Below are positions 46,705-56,600 of a stretch of 64,000 nt of DNA, piece after piece. Origin of the DNA: Acidobacteriota bacterium (GTDB taxonomy: Bacteria > Acidobacteriota > UBA6911); NCBI GenBank assembly GCA_031271905.1, contig JAISUT010000054.1, positions 1 to 64,000 of the forward strand, written 5' to 3'. Under the pieces are notes generated by a model. That model worked only from the letters and a program-made list of their open reading frames with translations. It searched no databases and had not been told where the DNA came from. The stretch's first letter is position 1. Each line of letters begins with the position of its first letter. The translations under genes were made by a program, and so were the position numbers.

Positions 46705-46964
46705 CACAGTCTAAAACAGCCAATAAACATGCGTTTGATTTTGAGGATGCATACATCGTCTGCGAAGACCCGCTCGGCATCGACATGTTTTATTTTATCG
46801 ACGGTGAAGAGCGGTGCAATACTATCGGAACTCTGAAATCTGTGATCGTGGCGGTCGTCACCCATACGGACAGGTCTGACGACAAAGAAGAAGTCACAAG
46901 AATCATATCGTTTCGGAAAGCGGACGGCACAGAAAGGAGGGCATACGAAAATGGCATTCGTTAG
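46705..46964 (+). pseudogene. brnT: BrnT-type toxin, N-terminally truncated
   Basis: The frame reads KHAFDFEDAYIVCEDPLG, DGEERCNTIGTLKSVIVAVV and EVTRIISFRKADGTERRAYE, the BrnT RNase toxin core. The usual first 12-15 residues with a start codon are missing: upstream in frame lies the tRNA-Val end and no ATG, GTG or TTG occurs until an internal ATG at 46783. Unless a rare start is used, no full toxin can be made. The stop overlaps brnA by 14 bases, the normal pair layout. Confidence 0.7.
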
Positions 46965-47256
46965 CTACACGACGGAAGATCTCAAGAAAAGGAAAAGCAA
47001 AACGGATTGGCAACGCGTCGTTGCGATGCGCGACGAAGACATCGCATATGACGAAGACAGCCCCAGCCTCGCCACGTTGCTCGCATCTGGCGAAGTAAAA
47101 ATCGTGCGCCGGGGAAGACCGCCCGTGCCAGAGCCGAAGGAAAAGGTGACCCTCCGCGTCGAAGCGTCTGCCTTGAGAGCGCTCAGGGCGACAGGCAAAG
47201 GTTGGCAGACGCGGCTTTCAGATCAGATCTCGAAATGGGCTTTGCCTGCGAAATGA
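46951..47256 (+). CDS. brnA: BrnA-type antitoxin
   Basis: This 101-residue protein has the BrnA ribbon-helix-helix C terminus: VRRGRPPVPEPKEKVTLRVE, then ALRATGKGWQTRLSDQISKW. BrnA binds BrnT and represses the brnTA promoter. The toxin gene upstream is truncated, so this antitoxin may now be orphaned. The start lies inside the end of brnT after AAAGGAGGG. Base composition is richer in A+T than the nearby pyr genes. Confidence 0.85.
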   Translation: MAFVSYTTEDLKKRKSKTDWQRVVAMRDEDIAYDEDSPSLATLLASGEVKIVRRGRPPVPEPKEKVTLRVEASALRALRATGKGWQTRLSDQISKWALPAK

Positions 47257-47401
47257 CATTGCGGCAGTTGGTGAGCCAGCTCGACGTGATCTACAAGTTC
47301 TAAGGAATGTGGGGCTGGTGTGGGGCTGGCGCGGCTCGCCAGCCCCGCTTCGTCCCGCCTTGAATATGCGTGAACATGGGGGGGAACCAAGCCCCTGCCC
47401 A

Positions 47402-47425
47402 GTAACTTCGCCTAGGCGAAGTTAC
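47402..47425. repeat. 24-base perfect palindrome, copy 1
   Basis: The central 20 bases are AACTTCGCCTAGGCGAAGTT, extended by GT and AC. A second copy lies at 63383-63406, extended by GC and GC instead. In both copies the palindrome is preceded by CTGCCCA. The site is in the 220-base gap between brnA and the convergent SDR gene, otherwise empty. Confidence 0.8.
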
Positions 47426-47479
47426 CCGCAGTTCATTTCTCGGCTCAGCCGAGCGGTCGGCTTCGCGGACTCGCCGCGA

Positions 47480-48271
47480 TCAGATGAAGCGGACTTTGTG
47501 CCGCACCTTCCCGATGTGGCGCATGACACGGGCGACGGCGGAGCGGGGGAGGAAGCGGGCGACGTGGACGATGAGCCAGTGCTGGAAGTAGGGGACGACG
47601 TAGAGCTTCTTCCGGTACATCGCCTCGACGGCGCAACGGGCCGTCAGCTCCGGGGAGACCATCTTGTATATCCAGCCGGGGACGTTCGGCTTGCCCCCCT
47701 TGAAAAGCCCCGTGTCGGTGAGCCCGGGGCAGAGCGCCGTGACGCCGACGCCGCAGTCCTCGAGTTCGAGGTGCATCGCCTCGGACAGCGAGAGCACGAA
47801 CGCCTTGGACGCGCCGTACAGCGCCGTGAAGGGCATCGGCTGGAACGCCGCCGTGGATGCGACGTTCAAGATGTAGCCGGAGCGGCGCGCGCACATCGCC
47901 TTGCCGAAAAGCGTACACAGCTTCATCACCGCCGTGCAGTTCAGCCGCAGCATCCCCATGCTGTCCTGCAAACCGTGGTCGATCTGCCGTCCGGTTTCCA
48001 GCACGACGCCGGCGTTGTTGACCAGGACTGTCACGGCAAGGTCGCGGCACCGGTCGAAAAGCTCCTCCGGGGCGTCATGCAGGCTCAGATCCGTTTGCAG
48101 GCAGACCACCTCCTGGCCGGGACGCCTCGCGGCGAAATCCCGTTTGATCTCCTCCATGCGGGCGAGGTTGCGGCTGGCGAGGATCAGATGGTGCCCGCGT
48201 CCGGCGAACTCCTTCGCCAGCGCGTAGCCGATGCCTGAAGTCGCCCCGGTGATCAGCGTGTATTCCGTCAT
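47480..48271 (-). CDS. short-chain dehydrogenase/reductase (SDR)
   Basis: The product has 263 residues, with NAD(P)-binding TLITGATSGIGYALAKEFAG, the NNAG motif VTVLVNNAGVVLET, the catalytic Ser in LNVASTAAFQPMPF, and YGASK (Tyr/Lys) at about residue 155. It belongs to the classical SDRs like DltE/YqjQ; Arg in ILASRNLARM suggests NADP preference. The substrate is unknown. It is a single gene with no pathway context, divergent from the molybdenum hydroxylase gene over a 420-base gap. Confidence 0.85.
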   Translation of the reverse strand: MTEYTLITGATSGIGYALAKEFAGRGHHLILASRNLARMEEIKRDFAARRPGQEVVCLQTDLSLHDAPEELFDRCRDLAVTVLVNNAGVVLETGRQIDHGLQDSMGMLRLNCTAVMKLCTLFGKAMCARRSGYILNVASTAAFQPMPFTALYGASKAFVLSLSEAMHLELEDCGVGVTALCPGLTDTGLFKGGKPNVPGWIYKMVSPELTARCAVEAMYRKKLYVVPYFQHWLIVHVARFLPRSAVARVMRHIGKVRHKVRFI

Positions 48272-48391
48272 AGCCTTGTCACGCGCCCCCCATCCCCGCC
48301 ATGACAGCGTAACAGCCGGAGCAAAGGCGACGCCCTCTTAAATTTTTAAGCGCCTGTCCCCAAGCCGTCGAATGTCCAATCGCCGCTGAGA

Positions 48392-48405
48392 CAAACCGCC
48401 GTTTG
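48392..48405. repeat. isolated core of the dispersed hairpin repeat
   Basis: CAAACCGCCGTTTG, the core seen at 25619-25629 and 32541-32551, occurs once more here without the rest of the element. It lies in the gap between the SDR and the hydroxylase gene, where no other feature was recognised. Confidence 0.4.
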
Positions 48406-48689
48406 CCTCAGAGCCGAAAAGTGGCGGGGCCATCCATGTTCACACGAAAATAACCGGCGCGGGCATCGTTGCCGGATTGGCGCCTGCCGCGTCGAAAACC
48501 TGCTTCATTCTATCAGAAGAATGCGGGCGAGGGGATGGCGGGCCGCAAGTAACCGTGGTAAAAGCCGCGGACACCTTCGAAAGACGGGTTCCACGGCGCG
48601 CATCGGCCGTGATTCAAACATAGCCGTTGCAATCGCGATGCTCCTGCCGGACAATGCTCCCGGGGCAAACGCCGAAAGGAGCATGGCAT

Positions 48690-51077
48690 ATGGCAGATCT
48701 GACGGGGGCGAACGGGCGACGGGAAAACTTCCGGGTGGTCGGGACAAACGGCGACCCCGGCCTGACATCGCGCGCCATGGCGACTGGCGTCGCCAAATAC
48801 GGGGCCGATTTCGCCGTCCCCGGCATGCTGTTCGCGAAAATCCTGCGCAGCCCCTACGCCCACGCCAGGGTCCGGGGCATCGACGCCAAGGCGGCGCTCG
48901 CCATCCCCGGCGTCGTCGATGTCGTCCTCTGGGACGACCCGCTGTTCAAGGAGGTCGGCTTCAACCCCATCGGCGGCACCCGCCCGAGCTACCTGATGAA
49001 CGAGGCGCACCAAGAAGGCGCGGAAGTCGGCGCCGTCGTCATCGCCGAGGCCGAGACCCTCTGCGACGAGGCGCTGGCGGCGCTCGCCATCGACTGGGAG
49101 CCCCTGCCCTTCATCGTCGATATCAAGAAAGGGCTCGACCCGGACTTCCCGGCGATACGCGGGCCGGAGTGGGACGAGTCTGCCACCTACCTGCCCCCGA
49201 CCACCACCGCCGAAGGGCTCTCGTGGATGGCGACCCACTACCCCGACGACCCTAGGAAAAAAGGGAACGTCGGCTGGACGACCAAGACGGACGGCGACAT
49301 GGCCGCCGGCTGGGCGCAAGCCGACTTCACTCTGGAATACGACGTCAACCTGCACGACGTCGTCTCCCTGCTGCCGAACCCCCAGGCTTCGGTGGCCTGG
49401 TGGCCGGAGAACATGTACAAGCCCGGCAAGACCATCCACATCGAGGGGGCGGTCGGGCGGCGCGGGGCCATCGCGACCATGTACAAGCTGCCCGAGGAGA
49501 ACGTGATACAGGAGGGCGTCTTCCAAGGCGGCAAATACTGCGACTGGGGGCTGCGCATGGTGCAGGAGATCACCCCTCTGTTGAGCAAGCGCGTCGGCGG
49601 TCGGCCCGTCCGCTGTTGCAACTCCCGCGCGGAAAACTTCGACATGTGCGTCAACGAGCGTTTCGCGCACATCAAGCTCGGCGTCACGAACGAGGGGCTC
49701 GTCACCGCCGTCGAGGACGACAGCCTCATCGACCACGGCGCGCCGAACTCCTCCGAGATGACCGTCTACGACAGGGACTGGAACGGCTACTACACCCTGA
49801 AATGCGAGAACATCAGGCAGAAATACACGGTGGTGGACTCTAACCGCGGCTTCATGCACACCTGCGGCCAGTTCGTCCCGTACAGTTGGGACATGACGAC
49901 CGTCGGCCTGTACCTCATCGCGGAGAAGCTGGGCAAGGACCCGGCCGACATCGCCCGGCTCAACCTGCACGGCCCCGACTCCCAGCGCGACCCCAGGCCC
50001 GTCCCCAGCTTCGAGGCGGTGCTGGCGGAGGGCAAGCGGCTGATGAACTGGCAGTGGCACCGCGCGGGCGCGCGGCGGCTGCCCGACGGTCGGCTGCACG
50101 GCGGCTCCTTCCGCTACCAGATCTGCCCGCGCCATGCGTTCTTGAAATACTTCTGCAAGCTGGAGTACCGCGGCGGGGTCGTGCATTTCCCGTCTCAGGG
50201 CCCCGTCGCGGGCTGGTACGCCACCGAATGCTTCGCGATGATCGCCGCGGAGGAGCTCGGCCTCAAGTTCGAGGACATCTGCGTCGATTACGACTACCGC
50301 GCCGAACACACCGACGAGGCCGGCGGCTCGGACGGCGTCACCGGGCACGGCTGGATCGTGAAGGAATGCGCGAACATCCTGAAGCGGAAAATCCTGGAGT
50401 CGGCCGCGCGGGAGGCGCAGCAGACGACCATCCGCTTCGGCCCGATGGAGATGCCGAAGCCGCCCAGCCCGCTCTTCGGCCATTCCGCGGAGGAGCTGGA
50501 CCTGGTGGACGGCAAGGTCGTCGTCAAAGCCGACCCGTCGAAGTTCGTCCCGCTCGCGTCGGCAAGCTCCGAGACCATCACCGCGGACTTCGGCGGGAAC
50601 TCGCCGAAATCCGCCTGGGCGACCACCTTCGGCAGGAAGCTCGACACGATGAACACCTCTTGGTGCGAGGTCGCCGTGGACGAGGAGACGGGAGAGGTCG
50701 AGATACTGAAATACCTCGTGGTCGCGGACGTGGGCAAGGTCATCCGCCGCTCCTCGCTGGAAGGCCAGATCGACCAGGTGGCGTTCTTCTCGCAAGGCTG
50801 CCAGTTGCTCGAAGAGTACATCCTGGACCAGGGGACGGGCGTCAAGCTGAACGCCAACCTGCTGGACTACCGCAAGCCGTCGCTCCTGGACGTGCCGCTC
50901 ATCGACAAGGAGATACTGGAGCTCCGCTCCGGGGACGGCGCCTACGGGGCGTCGGGCATCTCCCACAACCTGGCGAACTCCCACCTCATCATAACCGCCG
51001 TCCATAACGCGACCGGCGTCTGGGTCGATCCGCCCGCGACCCCGGACCGCGTCCTGAAGGCACTCGGCAAATGTTGA
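48690..51077 (+). CDS. xanthine dehydrogenase-family molybdopterin-binding large subunit
   Basis: The 795-residue protein has the a/b hammerhead domain (GVAKYGADFAVPGMLFAKIL, RSPYAHARVRGIDAKAALAI) and the two molybdopterin-binding domains. The small 2Fe-2S and FAD subunits are absent from the neighbourhood; the next gene, 19 bases on, is a Tat-exported flavoprotein. At the C terminus, where family members have the catalytic Glu in a GEPP-like motif, it reads GAYGASGISHNLANS, with Ala at the likely position. There is no Tat signal of its own. The start at 48690 follows AAAGGAG. The family is clear, activity and substrate are not. Confidence 0.85.
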   Translation: MADLTGANGRRENFRVVGTNGDPGLTSRAMATGVAKYGADFAVPGMLFAKILRSPYAHARVRGIDAKAALAIPGVVDVVLWDDPLFKEVGFNPIGGTRPSYLMNEAHQEGAEVGAVVIAEAETLCDEALAALAIDWEPLPFIVDIKKGLDPDFPAIRGPEWDESATYLPPTTTAEGLSWMATHYPDDPRKKGNVGWTTKTDGDMAAGWAQADFTLEYDVNLHDVVSLLPNPQASVAWWPENMYKPGKTIHIEGAVGRRGAIATMYKLPEENVIQEGVFQGGKYCDWGLRMVQEITPLLSKRVGGRPVRCCNSRAENFDMCVNERFAHIKLGVTNEGLVTAVEDDSLIDHGAPNSSEMTVYDRDWNGYYTLKCENIRQKYTVVDSNRGFMHTCGQFVPYSWDMTTVGLYLIAEKLGKDPADIARLNLHGPDSQRDPRPVPSFEAVLAEGKRLMNWQWHRAGARRLPDGRLHGGSFRYQICPRHAFLKYFCKLEYRGGVVHFPSQGPVAGWYATECFAMIAAEELGLKFEDICVDYDYRAEHTDEAGGSDGVTGHGWIVKECANILKRKILESAAREAQQTTIRFGPMEMPKPPSPLFGHSAEELDLVDGKVVVKADPSKFVPLASASSETITADFGGNSPKSAWATTFGRKLDTMNTSWCEVAVDEETGEVEILKYLVVADVGKVIRRSSLEGQIDQVAFFSQGCQLLEEYILDQGTGVKLNANLLDYRKPSLLDVPLIDKEILELRSGDGAYGASGISHNLANSHLIITAVHNATGVWVDPPATPDRVLKALGKC

Positions 51078-51096
51078 CGCAGAAGGAAGGATGAAG

Positions 51097-53136
51097 ATGA
51101 ACACGCAAGAGACGGAAAGATCCCACGCGCCGGGGCGCTCCCGGCGGGACTTCATCAAAGGCACGGTGGCGGGCGTCGCGGCGCTGGGCGCCCTTGACGC
51201 CCACCAAGCCGCCGCCGCGACGGCAGCGGAGGCGGGCAAGGCGGCGAATGCCAATGACACTTCCGCATCCGCGTCCGCGTCCTCCCAAGGCGTCAAGCCC
51301 GTGGGGACCTACAGCACGGACATCGTCATCGTGGGCGCGGGCTACTCCGGCCTTGCCGCGGCGGTGCAGGCCGCGGAGCGCGGCCTCGGCGTCATCGCCC
51401 TGGAACAGCAAGGGCATCCGGGCGGGCTGGCGGGCGGCATCGAGGGGATATTCTCCCTGGACTCCAAGACGCAGACCGAGGCGGGCTTCCATGTGGAGCC
51501 GGTGGAGTTCGTCTCCCTGGAGATGAACTACCACCACAACCGCGCCGACGGGGTCAAATGGATGGACTTGGCGCACAACTCAGGCGCGGACGCGGACTGG
51601 CTGGTGTCCCACGGCGTCCGGTTCCCCGAAGTCACCCGGTCGCAGATGTTCTACAGCCGGGAAGACCGCGAGCGGCCCGGCCCGGCGCGGGCGCGGGAGG
51701 GCTACGTCGCGCCGATGGTCAGGGAGGCGCAAAGGCTGGGGGTCCGGTTCCTCACCTACACCACGGCCACGGACCTCGTGCTCGAAGGGGGCGCGGTCAA
51801 GGGGGTCTTCGCCCGGAAGCTCAACGGCGACGTCGTCAAGATCAACGCAGGCGCGGTGATCCTCGCCACCGGAGGGTTCGCGGAAAACCCGGAGTACCTG
51901 CGCGAGGCGGGCTTTTTCAAGCCCGAAGACGTGGTGACCTTCATGAAGGGGCACAACGGCGACGGCATCCGTTTGGCGCGCCAAGCCGGGGCGGCGGACA
52001 TCCTGCACCGCTCCACGGCCTTGCAGCAGCCCACGGTCATGGGGGCGCCCGGCGGCGAGTACGGGACCTTCGGCAACGCCAACGCCCTCGTGGTCGGCAG
52101 CCGCAGCCCCAACTGCCTGTGGGTGAACGAGACCGGCGACCGCATCTGCGCGGAGAACTCCGGAGAGGAGAACTGGATGGCCCTCATCATCCCCATGCTC
52201 TCGCACAAGCAGGTCTTCTCCATCTACGACCAGAAGGCGTTCGAGCGGAATTTCTACGGCGGCCCCAGCGCCTACGACCGGACCGCGAGCTGGCAGTACC
52301 CCGACGACGCGTCCCTCAAGCAGTTCAACGACCATTTCGAGAAGAACGAGCACAAGGACTGCGTCAAGGGCGCCGACATCGACGAGCTTTGCCGCAAGGC
52401 CGCCGCCCAGTTCCCGGAGATCGACGCCGCCCGCCTCAAGGAGACCATCGAGCGCTACAACGCCAACTGCCGCGGGGGCAAGGACAACGACTTCGGAAAA
52501 CCGGCCCAGTACATGCAGGAGTTCGCCACCGGCCCGTTCTACATGATCTACCTCCCCCCCTCGGTGATGGTCACCTACGGCGCCTTGGCGACGAGCCGGG
52601 TCTTCGAGGTGGTGGACCGCCGCCGGGAGGCCATACCCGGCCTCTATGCGTCGGGCAACGACGCCTGCGAGCTCTGGCCCAACATCTACACCATCAACGT
52701 CCAGTGCGGCACCTCCGCGTCCCACGTCTTTTCGGGCCGCCAGTCGGCCTTGGCCGCGGAAAAGTACATCGGCGGCGGCAAGACCGGCAAGGTCGCCGAA
52801 TCGGGCGACACGTCCCCGTCGCGCCCCGCGTGGGTCTGGACGACGCCCCGGCCCCTCAAGGACGGGACTTACCGCTCCGGCGCGTATCGCGGCATGTTCG
52901 GCCCGGTCACGGCGACGGTCACCGTGTCGGGCGGCAAGATCGCCGAGATCGAGTCCACGCACCCGGAGGAGACGGTCTACGTGGGGGCCTACGTCATCGC
53001 GGACATCGTCAAGGCGGTCAAGGAGAAGCAGGACGTCGGCGTCGAGGTAGACACGGTCGGCGGGGCCACGGCCAGCGCCAACGCCATCCGGTTCGCCATC
53101 AAGGACGCCCTGGACCAGGCGAGCCGCGCCCGGTGA
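51097..53136 (+). CDS. Tat-exported flavocytochrome c/fumarate reductase-type flavoprotein with FMN-binding domain
   Basis: A Tat signal (RSRRDFIKGTVAGVAALGAL) leads into an FAD-binding domain, TDIVIVGAGYSGLAAAVQAA, with the fumarate-reductase/succinate dehydrogenase-like middle (VILATGGFAENPEYLREAGF and GDGIRLARQAGA). The last 90 residues are an FMN_bind domain (SGAYRGMFGPVTATVTVSGG, VDTVGGATASA), where the Thr in GGAT would carry covalently bound FMN attached by ApbE. No haem motif is present. This resembles periplasmic reductases of the UrdA/ArdA type. An ATG at 51091 lies too close to the AAGGAAGG site. It is likely co-transcribed with the hydroxylase subunit. Confidence 0.85.
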   Translation: MNTQETERSHAPGRSRRDFIKGTVAGVAALGALDAHQAAAATAAEAGKAANANDTSASASASSQGVKPVGTYSTDIVIVGAGYSGLAAAVQAAERGLGVIALEQQGHPGGLAGGIEGIFSLDSKTQTEAGFHVEPVEFVSLEMNYHHNRADGVKWMDLAHNSGADADWLVSHGVRFPEVTRSQMFYSREDRERPGPARAREGYVAPMVREAQRLGVRFLTYTTATDLVLEGGAVKGVFARKLNGDVVKINAGAVILATGGFAENPEYLREAGFFKPEDVVTFMKGHNGDGIRLARQAGAADILHRSTALQQPTVMGAPGGEYGTFGNANALVVGSRSPNCLWVNETGDRICAENSGEENWMALIIPMLSHKQVFSIYDQKAFERNFYGGPSAYDRTASWQYPDDASLKQFNDHFEKNEHKDCVKGADIDELCRKAAAQFPEIDAARLKETIERYNANCRGGKDNDFGKPAQYMQEFATGPFYMIYLPPSVMVTYGALATSRVFEVVDRRREAIPGLYASGNDACELWPNIYTINVQCGTSASHVFSGRQSALAAEKYIGGGKTGKVAESGDTSPSRPAWVWTTPRPLKDGTYRSGAYRGMFGPVTATVTVSGGKIAEIESTHPEETVYVGAYVIADIVKAVKEKQDVGVEVDTVGGATASANAIRFAIKDALDQASRAR

Positions 53137-53151
53137 CGCCAAAGGCTGCTC

Positions 53152-53203
53152 GATTTTCCCGATCTTCTTGATCTTCTTCGATTCGATCTTCTCGATCTTC
53201 CCG
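53152..53203. repeat. degenerate tandem GATCTTC units
   Basis: About five imperfect copies of GATCTTC(TTC) lie just after the flavoprotein stop codon. Together with the promoter and leader below, they fill the 500-base gap before the TonB receptor; no gene is seen in it. Confidence 0.5.
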
Positions 53204-53400
53204 TCAGGGCGGGGTGCCGCGATGCCTCCGCCCCGTCCCCGGAAGAATCCCGAAGGCTTTCAACGCCTCCGGGGCTCGCCCTTCCGAGTGATAAAACCCT
53301 TGCAGAGCCTGCAGGCTCCCTACAGTGAGCGACGGCACGGAGAGTGACGGCGACGAAACGCATCTAAAATCGCCCCGAATTAAAATTGTGGAAAATCCCA

Positions 53401-53429
53401 TTGACATTTAGGTGAATATTGTCCATTAT
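53401..53429 (+). promoter_or_regulatory. sigma70 promoter of the TonB receptor gene
   Basis: TTGACA at 53401-53406, a 17-base spacer and CATTAT at 53424-53429 make a strong promoter. The promoter of the TlpA-like gene (57378-57406) has the same -35, the same spacing and CACTAT. The surrounding bases are A+T-rich. Transcription would begin near 53436. Confidence 0.7.
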
Positions 53430-53435
53430 GCCCAT

Positions 53436-53637
53436 GCTATTTGAGTAGTATCAAAAAGTCCTTTCCGGAGGCGTCAGAAAACTGAACCGGGGGGACATGC
53501 GCCCGCGCCCTTTTTTTGCGAAGGGGTCGGGCAAAGGCAACCGAGCGGGTCGGGTGGAAAGCCACAGGCCTGCAATGAGATGGGAACCACTGGCAATGAT
53601 GGTCGCACAATCCGTCGTACATTTAAGGGATGCTGTC
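53436..53637 (+). ncRNA. structured 5' leader of the TonB receptor gene (candidate cis-regulatory RNA), copy 1
   Basis: About 200 bases precede the GTG start. A conserved core reads TTCCGGAGGCGTCAGAAAAC followed by TGAACCGGGG. It can fold as TTCCGG/CCGGGG around a TCAG-AAAA-CTGA hairpin. A variable G+C-rich hairpin follows, then GTGG-AAAG-CCAC. The same ordered blocks occur in front of the TlpA-like gene (57413-57600) with base differences. It does not match a riboswitch class I can recall. The role is inference. Confidence 0.5.
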
Positions 53638-56600
53638 GTGAGGAACGTGTTTTTGAAGATTTTTCTGACTGTGCTGTTGCTGTCGTCCATGTCGTCGGCG
53701 GCGCTGGCGCAATCGTTTCTGGGCTCGCTGCGCGGCAGGGTCGCCGACTCCACCGGCGCCGCAATCGAAGGGGTGAAGGTGACCTTGGTCAACGAGGGGA
53801 CGCGGAACGTCCGCGTGACCGCCACCAACGGCCAAGGCGAATACGTCTTCGCCGCCGTCATTCCGGCGACCTACACGGTCGTGGCGGAAGGGGTCGGACT
53901 CGACCGGCAGGAGCGCAAGGGGATCGTGGTCGCGACGCAGGCGAACGTGACGGTGGATCTGGCGCTCGGCGTGGGGGTCGTCAGCGACGAGGTGACCGTG
54001 AGCGCCGAGGCGGCGCAGATCGAGCTCGCCGACGCCTCCATCAGCCAGTTGTTCGACAACCAGAAGATCGTAGACCTGCCCAACCTGGGGCGCAACATCT
54101 ACCTGACCGCAGCCAAGCTCTCGGAGAACGTGGTCTGGACGGGGGGCGAGCAGTCCATCCGCATGCACGACCATTACAGCACCTCGCAGGCGTCGATCGC
54201 GGGCGGCCCGGTGCGGCGCAACAACTTCCTCGTGGACGGCGTCTCGCTCGCCGACCTCACCAACCGCATCCTCATCCTCCCCTCGCCGGAGACGACGCAG
54301 GACATGAAGGTGCAGGCCAACACCTACGACGCCGAGGTGGGGCGCACGGGCGGCGGCACCTACAACGTGACCCTGCGCTCGGGCGAGAACCAGCCGCACG
54401 GCAGCTTCGTCTTTTACGCCCGCGAGAAGGACTGGGCTGCGAACAGGTTCGAGAACAACTGGTTCGGGACGCCCAAGCCCGATACGACCGAGCGCACCTA
54501 CGCGGGTTCGATCGGCGGGCCGGTCTACATCCCGAAGATCTACGACGGGCGCAACCGCACCTTTTTCTGGTTCTCCACGGAACGCTACGAAAAAGGCAAC
54601 TCCGGCAGCACGTCGCAACAGGTGCCCACGGACAGGGAGCGCCAAGGCGACTTCTCCCAGACGTTCAACGCCGACGGTTCGCTGCACGTCATCTACGACC
54701 CGCTCACCACGCGCATCGACCCCGGCACCGGGAAGATCGTGCGCGACCCGTTCCCCGGGAACATCATCCCCGCGAACCGCATCAGCCAACTCGGGTCGTA
54801 CCTCGCCAACCTGTACCCGACGGCGAACGCCACCCGCGCGTCGTATAACAACTCGTCCACCCCCAACTACGTCGGCAGCGCCGGACTCACGCCGCACCAC
54901 GGGACGCAATACACCGGCAAGCTGGATCACCAGTTCACGTCCTGGTTCAAGGCCGCCGCCTCGTACATCAACCAGACGACGCAGGAGAACCACACCTACC
55001 CGTGGGACAACCCGGCGCTGCCGGACGCCACGCGCATCGCCACGACCGGTTCGAGCACCGACCGCGCCGTGGACGCGACTTCCGCCAACGCCCAGATCAC
55101 CCCCGACCCGGCGACGGTCATCGCCATCCGTTGGGGCTTCAACCGCCTCTGGGACAAGTCGTACCCCCTCAAGAGCAGCGGGTACGACTACGCCGCCCTC
55201 ACCGCGCTCGGGCTGGACCGGAACCTGGTGGACACGCTTTCCAACCCCGCGTTCCCGGCGATCACCCCCACGGGGTACGCCAGCTTCGGCGGCGGCAACA
55301 CGTCCGAGTCGGTCTACTACACCCGCAACTTCAACATCTCCGCCTCGCATTTCTTCGGGCGGCACAGCCTGAAGACGGGGTTCGACTACCGCACCCTGGG
55401 CATCGCTGGCATCTTGAGCGGCGGCAACCTCCAACTGGGCTTCACCAACCTGTTCACCAACGCCGACCCCAACAACACCAACGACAGCAGCTCCGGCAGC
55501 GGCTTGGCGAGCCTCCTGCTGGGGTTGCCCGACAGCGGGACTTATACGGCGTCCAGCCGGCTCAACGACTACGTCCGGTATTTCGGCTTCTTCGTCCAGG
55601 ACGACTTCCGCGTCACATCCAAGCTGACGCTGAACTACGGCATCCGCTTCGAGCATGAGACGGGCGTGGCGGAGGAGGACAACAACATCTACGTGGACTT
55701 CGACCCCACGGCGGTCAACCCCATCAGCACCGCCGTGAGCGGCGCGCTCGGGCGCGACGTGCTCGGGACGGTGCTGTTCGCCCCGCAGGACGGGCACCCC
55801 AACCGGACTTCGCACCCCTACTCGTTCAAGCTGGGGCCGCGCTTCGGCTTCGCCCTCGGCCTGGGCGAGAAGACCTCCATCCGCGGCGGCTACGGCATCT
55901 ACTGGGCGCCATGGTCGCTGGAAACCTCGTCGATGGCGCCGGCGGGCACCACGCAGATCACGTCGATCAACGCCGAAGGCGCGCTCCTCGGCCTCCCCAA
56001 CGGCGTCACCACCATCGAAAACCCCTATCCGACCGGGGTGCTCCAGCCGGTGGCGAAGTCGCAGCAGGCGGCATGGGGGCAGAACATCAGCATCTTGGAT
56101 CCCGAGACCCGCTCCGGCGGCTATGTGCAGCAATATTCGCTCGACGTCCAGCGCGAGGCGTTCGGGGGCCTGGTCGTCTCCGTCGGCGTCCTCGGGTCGC
56201 ACTCCTTGCACCTGACCCAGGACAACCGCAACATCAACCAGCTCGACCCCTCGTATTTCGACAACCCCGCCTATCCCGCCTCGCTGCTCAACAGCCGCGT
56301 GGCCAACCCGTTCTACGGCATCATCCCCAGCACCTCTTCGCTGGGGGCGGCGACCATCCCCTACTACCAGTTGCTGCTGCCCTACCCGCAATACGGCAGG
56401 GTGAACTGGAACGCCTCCGACACGGCCAGCTCCCGCTACATCGCCCTGTACGCCAAGGGGCAGAAGCGGTTCGGCAACGGCCTGGCGTTCAACGCCTCCT
56501 ACACCTGGTCGCGCAACTATGACGACATCGTGGGCCTGGGCTGGGTGTTCGGCAACCGCCAAGTCAACTCCACCTCGAGCGGTCCGGCGAACGCCTACGC

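Noticed and set aside
48513-51296. Open frame of 927 codons antisense to the molybdenum hydroxylase
   Set aside because: Same reason: low-complexity shadow with no recognisable domain.
53436-53637. Cobalamin or c-di-GMP riboswitch upstream of the TonB receptor
   Set aside because: TonB receptors are often under cobalamin control, but I could not find the cobalamin core or the GEMM core. The shared blocks with 57413-57600 do not fit either class.
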